From Druceiella hillmani (Eukaryota; Arthropoda; Insecta; Lepidoptera; Hepialidae), in assembly GCA_039881145.1 (NCBI GenBank), contig JAYKKI010000060.1:3720501-3784500 (forward strand): a stretch of 64,000 bases of DNA, read 5' to 3'. Positions within the stretch are counted from its first letter, which is position 1. Every line of letters begins with the position of its first letter. Under the pieces are notes generated by a model. That model saw only the letters and a list, made by a program, of their open reading frames with translations. It was not told the DNA's origin and did no database searches. Of this stretch, positions 10,561-21,690 are shown piece after piece. The translations under genes and the position numbers were made by a program.

Positions 10561-10622
10561 AAAGTCGCCAAACGTTTAAATAGTCACACGCGTTCGACAC
10601 AAAATGGCTGTCGTGTCTTTCC

Positions 10623-10636
10623 GTTGCTATGGAGAT
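10623..10636 (+). promoter_or_regulatory. X-box-like (RFX) motif
   Basis: gttgctatggagat matches 13 of 14 positions of the RFX X-box consensus RYYNYYATRRNRAC. It sits in a small GC-richer patch (10565-10650). No target gene is visible and chance occurrence is likely. Confidence 0.2.
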
Positions 10637-10817
10637 ATTTTGTTTTGACAGTTCGCATTGTGAATATTTTTTTCTTCTAATTGTTATGTTGCTTTAGAAT
10701 TATATTTTAATTTAGTTCAATAAATTATTTTTGACATTATATTTAAAAAGTATTGTTGTCATTGTACGAACCAGATATGAATTATTTAACAGTATGGAGT
10801 TTAAGAATACAATAAAA

Positions 10818-10990
<173 letters not shown>

Positions 10991-11216
10991 GATTGTTAAT
11001 GTAAGTAATAAATAAAATCTGGTTACTGTGCATATTTCATGTATTTGTTTTAATTTTTCTTATGAGCGTTCGTCACATTAGCTACGTACCTGATCATATT
11101 TTGACAATGGCTTCCCCTAATTGAGTAAATCTTCCAGAATATTGTCATATTTTGAGCGCTGCAACGTATAGCAATATTTTTTGTAGACACATATTTCGAG
11201 CAATTTAGAGCACGTA

Positions 11217-12358
11217 AAACTCATTTTTACGCTGATAATACGCAGCTGTACAAATATTATAAATAATAATTGTACTAGAGTTGTTCGACTGTTTAGCTGT
11301 TTGAGCCACTTTATTATAAATGTTAATTTATTATATATTCTAATTTTTAATTTGTCACGAAAAATGCTGCAAATAAATAAGACGAGATATTTCGATTGTT
11401 AGTTTGTACTTTGAATGAGTTAAAAATTCCATGTGGGAGATGAAGACAGAGTGAGCGAAAAGATCAATGAAGATCTCATGAAAATCTGGAATTGGTCGTG
11501 TAAACATGCCTTATTGTTAAACCCTTCCAAATCCTGTTTTCTAATTACGGGAAGTAGGGCTCAGGTAACAAGATCAGGAAGACTGAAACTCGCCATAAAC
11601 GGGCAGTTCATTTCTATGGTGGAACACGCCAAGAATCTAGGCATTATAATGGACTCACAGCTGAGATTTCATGAACACATAAACCCAAAAATTAAATGTT
11701 GGTTTATGCGTCTCAAAACGCTATACAGATACCGTCCTTATCTCTCTGTTCCCGTTAGGAAAATTCTAATTGAGAGCCTCATTCTTTCTGTACTCGACTA
11801 TGGTGATATCGTATACGGCGTTCAAAAACAGCCAATTCAATCCAAAGAATTCAAAATGTATGCGCGCGTTTTTGTTTCGGCATCCCGCGGCGATCCCGTG
11901 TACCACTGTATTTAAATGAGCATGGAATGCTCCGAATGCACAATCGTTACCTCTGCTTTTTGCGTAGACTTTTCACAACAAAGGAGCCAAAATATCTTTA
12001 CGAGATATTAAACTAGTCCGGCAGTGTTCATCGCCATGTGACGCGCGCCGAAGTTCGATTTCTCTTAGTCGCACAACCGGTAATCGGGGTAGTTTCAAGT
12101 TTGCTGCAACCAAAATTTGGAATGACCTCCGTCCGCCCCTGAAGACCGCTGGATCCATGACTACTTTTAAAAGGTCAATCCTTAAGTGGCTTTTGACCCA
12201 TTAAATGCAAACGGAATAAACGGAAAATATTGGCTCTTCGAAATATTATTAGTATCTTCTTTTCTTTGTGCTATGTTTCCTCTATGGGTAATAATGTGTA
12301 TGTAGTTATATGTCTGTGTATAATAGCTGTATTAAAAATAATTATTAATATTATTATA
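11217..12358 (+). pseudogene. CR1/jockey-like LINE, reverse transcriptase 3' part
   Basis: This is the broken 3' portion of a non-LTR retrotransposon. An RT palm motif is visible at 11228-11251 as YADNTQLY, where active enzymes have YADD, so one catalytic aspartate is lost. After about 160 bp of AT-rich disruption the thumb region resumes in an open frame (11433-11915): INEDLMKIWNW, LLLNPSKSCFL, VEHAKNLGIIMDSQLRFHEH and LILSVLDYGDIVYG. Beyond it, shifted frames give RYLCFLRRLFTTKEPKYLYE and, at about 12070-12204, GSFKFAATKIWNDLRPPLK to FKRSILKWLLTH and a TAA. That is the usual end of such an ORF2. The 3' tail is AT-rich and ends in an ATT-type run at about 12358, directly against the next element. 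The clade is judged from motifs only. Confidence 0.75.
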
Positions 12359-12359
12359 T

Positions 12360-12930
12360 ACTAGCGTGACCCGTGCGAAGTCTTCGCATTATATCAATTT
12401 GCGTGGTAGATTATAAATATTTACACATGAGAAAATGAACTCACAGCTGTCATATTAGTTACAACAGAGTGTTTAGAGTCAATTTAATAAATCAAAATTG
12501 ATTGCAGGTATTCAATTCATTTCTAATTTTGCACACTGCTTATTACGTTTTTATTCCATTATGAAGCTCAGATGACAGATCCAACAAATATTTTACTAAA
12601 ATTGACATATAGAGGCGCAAGTATCAAAAGCATTGAGCTAAAGCGCCACTTTATTTATACGTGAGTGGATTTGAAATTAAACAAAAATTTTACCGACCGT
12701 CAATCATATTGACGTTGAGCCGTTAGATGGCAGCATTGCTGTTTTGTGTATATAATTTTAATAATCAATTAATTTGCAAAAACAATAGCAATAATAATTT
12801 TTTTAGTTGTGGATGCCGGTAGAGCAAGCAATTATCTATAAAATGATATATAATTTATGTGGATTAGTTGTGAGGTTTTTTCTAAAAAGGGAGAGTAACA
12901 TCTTAACCTTAGCGTATTAATATATATGAT
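12360..12930 (+). mobile_element. 'ctagcgtgacccgtgcg' dispersed element, full copy A
   Basis: The first of four copies (34743-35140, 53820-54245, 62617-63035). It starts with ctagcgtgacccgtgcgaag and ends in a 'cgtattaatatatatgatg' tail. This copy carries about 150 bp (12392-12555) absent from the other three, which share one deletion junction. It starts directly at the LINE tail. A (GATGAT)-type tail suggests a LINE-derived or SINE-like retroelement, but no pol III boxes are seen and no coding capacity exists. Confidence 0.7.
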
Positions 12931-13870
12931 GACTGTGTATGCGTATAAACTGTATATGTGTATATATATGTGTGTGTATGTATATATGTATTTCATATGT
13001 GTATATATGTATGTATGATTATATATTTGCATATGTACGTATATTAACAGGCGCTTGCTGTAAACCGGCCGTGTCGGTTTTGCTTATAGCATAATTGCAC
13101 AATCCGAACTAGTAACCTTTTTGTGGATAAAATATTAAACAATTTAAGGTTAATGCGTGTAACTTAATTTTTAACTTTAATTAACTCATTAGTCCTAAGA
13201 AATTTTTTGTACATATATTTTATATCCACAAATAAATTATATTATTATTATATTCCGCTAAAATTGCATCCCTAAGTTTAATGTATTGGTACTTCAATAT
13301 TAATATAAAAATATTTTTGTGTCAACCTAATTCAACTACGTCTTCCTATAAAGTTTCATCAAAATCCGCCGTAAATTAAAATATATATAATACTGTACTT
13401 ACGGCCGGAAGCCGGATAAAAAGAAATTAGGTAGAAGCACACATAGAGCACAATTTCATTAAATTCAAGTTGTGTTGAATGAAGCCAACGAAAAGATCGT
13501 TGAATACAAATGAGCGCTCAATACGAAAGCAAAGCGAAAATGTTGAAAATTTTGCAACAAAAGGGAACAGAAGGAACTAATTGAATCCTTTTGGATACAA
13601 CAATATTAGGTATACTAGATTTTTGTTCGATATCGGAAAAAGATGGTGGAAGTTCACAACAAATTGAAAACGAATTTTAAAGAACTGAATGAATAGAAAG
13701 TGCTATGGCAACTTCAATAGTAGTAAAGTAAATTTAGGCACTTCAATACATCATTTACTCACATCACGTATCGACTTTATGGTTCATAGAAGTTAATAAA
13801 ATTAGTTTTTTTCTTTAACTAGATATGAAGGTTTATTTTTATAAAAAAATTTTATTAAACCTGATTGGTT
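12930..13870. other. AT-rich intergenic DNA
   Basis: It opens with imperfect TATG/TG repeats (12940-13030). Nothing else is recognised. Confidence 0.4.
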
Positions 13871-13874
13871 TCAG

Positions 13875-15235
13875 ATTCGATTTTACGACATTAATAAGTA
13901 TATTTTTCATTTTATTGTACTATTTAAAATACGCCATAAGTATTTATCCGAAGTGTATAAAACAGTAGCTCTTTTCAGCATAAATTGTATTGATTTTGTC
14001 TCGTTTCTGTCTGAAATAAAATTTACCTATAAAACTGTGAACTTAGTTTCAGGACGTTTTTCTAAACATAATAATAAGTATATTTTTCATTCTCGAAATT
14101 ATGATAATTGTACTATTTAAAATACGCCATAAGTATTTATCCGAAGTGTATAAAACAGTAGCTCTTTTCAGCATAAATAGTATTGATTTTGTCTCGTTTC
14201 TGTCTGAAATAAAATTGACCTATAAAACTATGATCTTAGTTTCAGAACGTTTTTCTAAACTTAATAATAAGTATATTTTTCATTCTCAAAATTATGATAA
14301 TTGTACTATTTAAAATACGCCATAATTATTTATCTGAAGTATATAAAACAGTAGCTCTTCTCAGCATAAATAGTATTGATTTTAGGTCTCGTTTCTGTCT
14401 GAAGTAAAATTGGCCTATAAAACTGTGATCTTAGTTTCAGAACATTTTTATAAACATAACAATAAGTATATTTTTCATTCTCGAAATTATGATAATTGTA
14501 CTATTTAAAATACGCCATAATTATTTATCCAAAGTGTATGAAATAGTAGCTGTTTTCAGCATAAATAGTATTGTTTTTATGTCTCGTTTCTGTCTGAAGT
14601 AAAATTGGCCTATAAAACTGTGATCTCAGTTTCAGAACATTTTTATAAACATAACAATAAGTATATCGAGATCGAAAAATGATCTCGAAATTATAATAAT
14701 TGTACTATTTAAAATACGCCATAATTATTTATCCAAAGTGTATGAAATAGTAGCTCTTTTCAGCATAAATACATAGTATTGATTTTATGTCTCGTTTCTG
14801 TCTGAAGTAAAATTTTCATATAAAACTGTAATCTTAGTTTCAGAACGTTTTTCTAAACTTAATAATAAGTATATTTTCCATTCTTGAAATTGTAATAATT
14901 TTATTATTTAAAACAGGCCATAATATTTATCAAAAGTATATAAAATAGTATCTCTTTTCGGACAGAGACAAAAACCATAGTATTTATTGTTTTTGTCTCT
15001 GTCGGAAATAAAACTGGCCTATAAAACTGTGACCTCAGTCTTAAAACGTTTTTATAAACGAAATAATAAGTATTTTGTGATTCTTGAAATTGTAATAATT
15101 TTATTATTTAAACACGCCATAATTATTTATCCAAAGTGTATAAAATAGTAACTCTTTAGAGCATAAATAGTATTGTCTTTATGTCTCGTTTCTGACTAAA
15201 GTAAAATTGGTCTATTAAAGTTTTTTCTAAACATT
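13875..15235 (+). repeat. satellite, about 194-bp monomer, 7 copies
   Basis: The anchor 'cgccata' recurs at 13932, 14125, 14319, 14513 and 14717, and in degraded form near 14917 and 15115, giving a period of 193-204 bp. Central monomers are about 95% alike and the last two are clearly diverged. The monomer centred on 14670 gained a short hairpin (cgagatc..gatctcg, 14667-14687), which explains its extra length. A short ORF at 14101-14313 is a by-product of the repeat. Confidence 0.9.
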
Positions 15236-15239
15236 TTTC

Positions 15240-16320
15240 AAGCTAGGGCTCCCACGAAGGAGAGAATGAAATACTTATGATTCCTTTTTATTAATTCAAA
15301 GGTTATATATCATAAATAATCGAAAATTATTTTTGTCAAAATTTTGTATAAGATACTTCTCAAGATATTGCTGAAAATGTTCATAAAAACATATACCCCG
15401 TTTTCGAAACTCCTAAAGTGAAAATTATGGAAAAAACAGGATTATTATAAATTTATCTAAAGTTTCCCGGAAATATATGACGATAATGCAAAATAATTTA
15501 TATTCTGAAAAATATTATTAACATTTCTAGATAGTTTAATGGTAATGTTGTATATCCTTGAATTAAAATACGCGCCTAAGGGTGTGTGAATTCATCATAT
15601 TATGAGCTGTAATAGTACTTAATAAGTTTTATTAGAGTTTTTCACGCAATCTAATGCAACTTAGTAAATTTCACAGGTTTTTCAAAATTTACCTGCTTTT
15701 CTAAATTGTTTTTATATTATATTGTATTTTTTAATAGTTTTTTTTTTGTCATTTCAATTAGATTTCCTATTGTCATTTAAATATAAGTAGTGGACTATTT
15801 ACAGTGGTTCAAAAATTGTTTAGGTAGAGAACATCACGATAAGTAATTTAAAAATTAGTTCCGCGAAAATTAATAGTTCAGAAGTTTTGATTCTTTTTGT
15901 ATCTTTTTGAAAAATATTTACTTCAATCACATAAAAGCTTTTGTTCGAAAACTATTCCACTAAATCACATAAAATTTGGTATATAAGTAGAGTAGTCATG
16001 TAGCAAATATGCGATGAGCAATTTTTGTGTTTAGTCTTAGCTTCCGACATTTTTTAAACTTTATGTTGATTTTTCTGTTTTCAAAAGAAAAACGTACATT
16101 AAAAAAAACTATAGTAAAATATGTACAACTAGAGATTTGCTTATGATTTTAAAAACTACTTAGGATATGGTGATAGACTAAAATAAATAGAAGATTTATC
16201 AGTTCCTTCTTCAATAGGCAATCTTACGCAAAGCTAAGCGGAGATGGTGTCACCGAAGTAAGACTTAACAGAACTAGCTTCAAAAAAGCGGTAGATTTTT
16301 AAGGCATGTAAAATTGAAAA
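15240..16320. other. AT-rich intergenic DNA
   Basis: No gene or repeat recognised. Confidence 0.4.
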
Positions 16321-16324
16321 CGTT

Positions 16325-16515
16325 TATATGAAAAGAAAATGTGGCAGAAAATATCTAACTATATTACAATTAAAAAATCAGAATAAAATGAATGTTCTGA
16401 ACAAAACCGCGGCTTTCTTTTGTCGCCTTAAAGTTTTTCCGACCCACAGCAATTTCCCACAGTTTTAGACGTTGTTTGTCCTTTGGGAATAAATATGGAC
16501 AACCAATCGAGATTT
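16325..16515 (+). repeat. dispersed repeat, copy 2 of 2
   Basis: Counterpart of 745-925: 'gaaaagaaa.tg..gaaaa', 'aaaatgaatg..ctaacaaa/ctgaacaaa', 'ttgtc/gcgccttaaagttttt' and 'gttgtttgtcctttgggaa'. Here no mariner sequence precedes it, so the repeat may be independent of mariner. Confidence 0.5.
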
Positions 16516-17200
16516 TAAGTTAAAAAAACTAATGAAATTCAATACTTCTCAAGACAGTCGGATATAAATGACAAAACGTCACATCATGTTTATCTATGAT
16601 GTTTACAGTGTTTATGGTACGGTACAGGTAACCCCCTAGCGGGAGAAATTGGCAGTAACGTTCCCTATTGTATTTCTATTTTGTTTGATTAGATTGCATA
16701 TTGCATTATGTTCCATTGGTTAGAACTTTCGGTATTATGAACTATAATTTCCTGCTGTGTATTAGACGGTTAACCGTTCTCGACTGGAGTTCACGGTTTC
16801 ATATTTACTTAGTGTCGGCTTAATGGTAGCGGTAGCCGGTAGTTAAGTGGTGTTGAATTCAATTGCTTGTTGAAATTTGCTCGTCATAGCCAAAACTAAC
16901 AACGCAATTTTATAAATGATTTAATTTTTTTCATTATTATGACGATTTTCTTCAATCGTATTATGTATATTTGCAGATAATTTATTTTTCAATATAACTT
17001 ATTTTATTACGTTTTAGGAATTGTTGATTTAAATTGCGGATACGCAGTGGAAGTGTTGATGTTGTTTGATATTTATAAATTGGTGACTTCTATATATTTA
17101 CATATAATATTCAAATATATGATATTAATTATGTAAATAAAGTCATAATATTTGGTTTTTGCTATCATAAGTTAAGGAAATCCCAAGTCCGAATATTCGC
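16515..17200. other. intergenic DNA
   Basis: It contains a slightly GC-richer patch at 16610-16860 without a recognisable reading frame. Confidence 0.35.
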
Positions 17201-17207
17201 ATCAGCA

Positions 17208-17285
17208 ATGCAACAAGTTTTATGGCAGTTCGTGGCTTTGAGTGGTGTTGCGTTTTTGGTTGCGTTTTTTGTGGTGCATAATTAA
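17208..17285 (+). CDS. possible 25-residue single-span membrane micropeptide
   Basis: An ATG in a good context (agcaATG) opens 25 codons to a TAA. The product begins MQQVLWQFVALSGVAF and is hydrophobic almost to its end. Local GC is higher than on either side (17160-17285). Small membrane micropeptides of this length exist in insects (for example the sarcolamban class of calcium-pump regulators), but I see no sequence match to any. It could equally be the signal-peptide start of a spliced gene or chance. The nearest downstream AATAAA is near 17481. Confidence 0.25.
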   Translation: MQQVLWQFVALSGVAFLVAFFVVHN

Positions 17286-17841
17286 GTTTTTTATTGCTGC
17301 AATTTGAAAAGAGTAGTGACTATTAAACAGTTTTATTTATAATATTGGTGTATTTATTTCGATTTCTCTATATTAATAATCGATGTCAATGTATGAACGT
17401 AAATAATATATTTGATATCTCTTTATATGTTGTTATAATGTAAAACCAAAGTGCACACATCGCGTTTTTATTATTTATTAAATAAAAAATGTTGAGAAAC
17501 AAAGTAAAAATAAAAATGTTAAAAACAACTCTATGGAGGCCGAGTACTTTCCCGAGGATGAAAAAGGGAGTTTTCGTAGAAAACTATTTGATAATTTATT
17601 GTGAAAATCAATAGACTTCTGTTAAGCCATCGGTTAACCAACAGTTAAGCCATCGACAGAAAAAGAATTACCAAAATTAGCCAATAATTTCGCTCTGTTT
17701 CGTGTCCTCGCACGTACAAACCAACGGATGGAAGCGCATATCATTTTAATGGCAAATTTAGACTAAAATAAATATTAAAAACAAAATTGAAAATGTCATA
17801 ATTTTTGTTAAATTTAAAATGTCTGTTTTTTCTAAAAAGCT

Positions 17842-18273
17842 TTATAAAAATTGGCTACATGTAAAATTACCCCAGCTATGATCACTTCTGTCATCAACAC
17901 TCGTGACTAATGCTCTGTAAAAGCATAGATGTAGCTTATATAATGGACTGGAAAATTTTATAGCCACAATTTTTTTTGACTCCTTTTTCGCGTTAAGGTA
18001 TATAATAAAGTGTGACCGTCTTGTGAGTAGTCTATAACGAGTCATTGTTTTATTATAAACACAGAGAAAATAAAAGACATACCGATTGGATACAAAAAAT
18101 AAAAGCAAAAAACTAGCGACGATAATATACAATTTTTCAAGTTTCGCTACACGTCCATCCACTTTACGACCCTCGTACATTATGAGCACGCTCGAACAGT
18201 AGCTCCTCGAGTACATCCCCCCACCATTCTTATAACTTCTCTTCCTCCTTTCGCGCCATAATGACTCCGCCAT
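17842..18273 (-). CDS. hypothetical ORF, 143 codons
   Basis: This is the longest minus-strand ORF without an obvious repeat origin. It starts MAESLWRERRKRSYKNGGG in a GC-richer patch (18120-18275) and contains a hydrophobic span (LYIIVASFLLLFFVSNRYVF). The second half is in AT-rich DNA with biased composition, so only the first 50 or so codons look coding. No domain is recognised. It may be a real first exon running into intron, or chance. Confidence 0.2.
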   Translation of the reverse strand: MAESLWRERRKRSYKNGGGMYSRSYCSSVLIMYEGRKVDGRVAKLEKLYIIVASFLLLFFVSNRYVFYFLCVYNKTMTRYRLLTRRSHFIIYLNAKKESKKIVAIKFSSPLYKLHLCFYRALVTSVDDRSDHSWGNFTCSQFL

Positions 18274-18274
18274 T

Positions 18275-18870
18275 AGATCGGTCGTATGCCGTCTTATTGA
18301 AACTTTAATCGGCCTCTCGCTTAAATTTTAATGAAAAGAATGAAACAAAATGCGAATTTTGATAAGAAATTATCTTTAAATTAACATTTTGGAATATTTT
18401 CCGGATAAACTGACAGACAAGCAGACAGCATCGTGTATATATTATGCAACTTGAATATGCGTCACACACACATATGTTTTTTTACATTTAACACAGCAAT
18501 ATTTTATTTATATTAAATTCAAAATGTCAGCAATATATAAAAATGTTGAAAACTCTTTTTTTGCCTTGTATTTATGCAAAGCGTTAGGTAACTAATAATG
18601 ATAATTAATTATGGCTCGTAGAGTTATATCACGATTCGACTCTAACGTTGCACATTTTATTAATTTTACGGAAGCAATTAACTTTATTATTCGTTTATTA
18701 TATAGAGGTGTGACTGAACGTCGTCTACAGATGTTAACGCAGTATTATTAATTAACTTAATCACATCTTTTAACACGTATATGCAAAACGTACAGAGATG
18801 GATTACGTCACACTGAAGAGCATAAAGCATTTTACTAATATTGTCTATGTTATAAAATTATTTTATGGTG
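18275..18870. other. AT-rich intergenic DNA
   Basis: No gene or repeat recognised. Confidence 0.35.
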
Positions 18871-18874
18871 CAAC

Positions 18875-19095
18875 GTAGACGACCGACAATAATCGGTTCC
18901 ATAATAACCGGTGAAAATAAAATATGTGATATTTAATGAGAAGAAAAGGATAGAATATACGACTCGACATGCGCTGGTTGAGACGTCTTGATTGTGCGGT
19001 AAGTCTGTGCAAAATATGCCTCCGAACTTGTGCTACAATAGTAGTCAGTTGTTGGTCATTGACTCGCCACCTACAAAAGACGGCCGCCTGCGTTA
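18875..19095 (+). repeat. unclassified repeat, copy 1 of a pair
   Basis: It shares ordered blocks with 19520-19870: 'gaccgacaataatcgg', 'aaaaggatagaa.atacgactcgaca', 'gagacg..ttg' and 'ttgtgcggtaagtc.gtg.aaa'. The pair lie about 650 bp apart in direct orientation. GC is above average and no ORF is preserved. Confidence 0.5.
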
Positions 19096-19519
19096 CACGT
19101 TAGTTCATATAGTCATAACAGAGAGTATAGAGTGATCAGTAAACATAGAAACAGAATATGTATTGATCAGAACATACGTTGTCGGTTGAGAACAAATGAA
19201 TAGGAATAATTATGCTTAGGATTTTTGTGCTTCAAGTTTCCTATATTCACAAATTTTAATGAAAATTAATAGACTTTTCATTTTATTAACAGACTTGCTA
19301 CTCTGTAAACGTGAGAAGAAAACTAATTCATATTCGTTCTGTATTTGCAAGCAATTAATAATGCTTACAAGAGAACCGCGTGACGGCATCGCGGGAGGAG
19401 GGGTAATGGGAAACAGCCATATATTGCTTTGTCCAAATTTATCCCGTGATCGTAATTGCCATACTCTCCTTATATACCCCTAATATAAATTTCAGAATTT
19501 CAGAACCTATAAATTAGGC

Positions 19520-19870
19520 ACAATGCGAGAGACCGACAATAATCGGATGAAACGGAACTTATGGTATTTAATACTTTAAAGCATAAGTTTGGCAAAAATT
19601 GGTCCTACAAAAATTCAAAGCCAATTTTAGCGAACTATTATGGCCAATTTTAATTTTATATGATTATGGCCAATTTTAGCGAACTATCCGAATGTTATAA
19701 GTGAAAATGGACTAATGGAGAAAAGGATAGAACATACGACTCGACAAGCGTTAAAAGAGACGGCTGACGTTTAGTGGGCGGCGCGGCCAGACCGCCTGAC
19801 TTGTGCGGTAAGTCGGTGGAAAGTCGGCTATTGAGCTCCTCCGACAAAAGTCGGTAGTGATAGTGGTAAA
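19520..19870 (+). repeat. unclassified repeat, copy 2 of a pair
   Basis: Counterpart of 18875-19095, with an extra segment of about 130 bp (19560-19690) that itself repeats 'ggccaattttagcgaactat' twice. A TATATAAGG box on the minus strand (19468-19476) lies between the copies but leads to no recognisable gene. Confidence 0.5.
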
Positions 19871-20960
19871 CTGCCGATTAACGAAAGTCATCAGTTAGAT
19901 CAATTGTAAACGTAAAAATCATGAAATTGACACTAAACCTACAATAACGTTGCACAATAATTATAATGTGCAATAGTATTCTATGACATCTTGAACGCAA
20001 ACGGTAAATTAATTAGCAAGCAATAATATTGACGGTCCATAAGCAACAATGTTTCAAGCAAGACCTTTGATGAAATCAAGATTTGGCTCCTTTTTTTGCT
20101 TGTTATGATCATGGTAATCCTTGCTCTTGACATTCCACAGAGCCTGCATTTCTCTATATAGCTATATGCATTCAACGATGAGCTATAATTTTCTTTAAGT
20201 TTGATGCAAACGCATGAGAAGTCTTCATCTTTCGAACACTAAAAGTGGACTAAAAATATTGTCCAACATTAATCATACACTGTGCAATTGAAAAATATGG
20301 TGAACTAAAGTTAAGCTCTTTCAAACTTTTGTTCAATCATTGAGCAAACTTCAATACTAACTAAACGGTCAAATATATTGTGCAATATAATTGATCACCT
20401 AGGAAATGCCCAAAATTATGCCTTCATATTAGGTAAAACTGTCTTAAATTTATTGAAATTATTTTTTTTTTCTTATACCGTTCATTTTTAGTGGCCAGAA
20501 TATTTCTTTTCATATTTTTTTAATTTTCTTAAGTTACCTTGGAAATAGTTTTTCGAAAAACTCAGTTGTCTATATGTCAAATACGTATATCACAGCCGAT
20601 TAGTTATCGCTATGAAATTTTACCATTACCTGGTTGAAAAATACACGCTTTCAATATCGAATATATAAAAAGACCAGCAAAACTCGACAAAGTGTTAGGT
20701 CCGAGTATTATAAGAATAAAAAAAACATTTTATATAGAGAAAATAAAAAATAAGTTCTCAAAATCGTCAATCAGAAAAATGACAAATCTTGTATTTTTTT
20801 ATGACGAGTCAGGTTATTTTTCATAATAGTTTATAAATGCTAATTCTACTGGACTCTTTGAATCAGCAAGACGAAACATAGTGCAGATTGTGTCTCGTTG
20901 TATCCTCCGTACATCATTAAAGTCGCGTTCTTCATTTCTGAAGGTCGTGTCCGTCCTGAA
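19870..20960. other. AT-rich intergenic DNA
   Basis: No feature supported; ORFs here lack domain signatures. Confidence 0.35.
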
Positions 20961-20964
20961 AAGT

Positions 20965-21690
20965 TCTGGTGGCTTCGTTCATTAGTACTTTCCATTCGGC
21001 CCTGTCCTCGGTTTTCCTAATAATATATGTGATTGGTAGGCTCATGAGTGTAGTGACTTGGTCGGTCGATCGGGCAGAAAATATACCGCGAGGTCATTTT
21101 CCATTGACTTTTCCGAAAACTATTAGCTTTTCTAAATTTTCTGGTTCCCTGCCTGCGATATGATGAAAGAAGCTAAGGATTCTTTGGTAGCAGACGGTAG
21201 ACAGCGTGGTTTTGATTCTGAGTTTTTTTCGAACATATTTGTTCGTTCATCTAGCCATGTATGGGCAGCATTCGTTTCCAATGCCACATCTCGAATGCGT
21301 CTATCTTCTTGCGTCTATCTACTTGAATTAGCCACGACTCTGAGCCTTACAAAAAAATTGAGAAAACTAATCTTCTAACAATTCTTATTTTAATATTATC
21401 AGAAAATTTTCTGTTTTGCCATTCCATTTCTGTTTGCCAATTTTATCATTTGTCATGCCATTTCTGTTTGCCAATTTTATCATTTGCGTTTTTCTCCGAA
21501 TTGCTTTATCGCTTCCTCCCTGGTCAATGAGTAGCGATACCAGGTAGATATACAAAATCGCTGGCAAACTGTAGGCCAGAGAGCTCACCTTCATACACAG
21601 ATTTAATATACTAATCCAAGAAACTGGCAGGCCTGAGAGGGTCGTTGAAAAAAGCCATGGACTAAAACTAGAAAAGAGTGACAATGACAT
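20965..21690 (-). pseudogene. LINE ORF2 C-terminal relic
   Basis: On the minus strand the pieces follow the order of the non-LTR retrotransposon thumb and C-terminus. First comes VYL and SLLIDQGGSDKAIRRKTQM near 21500-21565. Near 21265-21310 there is RIRDVALETNAA..TWLDERTN, and near 21180-21200 the ESLASFIISQAGNQK region. Near 21040-21110 there is FGKVNGK.PRG..SARSTDQV, and finally RKTEDRAEWKVLMNEA at about 20970-21020. That matches the usual end of ORF2 (two charged blocks, a GKRxRGRxxxRWxDQ-like box and a terminal W). Several stops and frame changes intervene. The Gln-Trp-rich 33-bp segment near 21420-21480 is duplicated. The RT core is absent. Confidence 0.65.

Noticed and set aside
12360..12930. 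Helitron
   Set aside because: No CTRR 3' end with adjacent hairpin; the tail is (GATGAT)-like, which fits a retroelement better.
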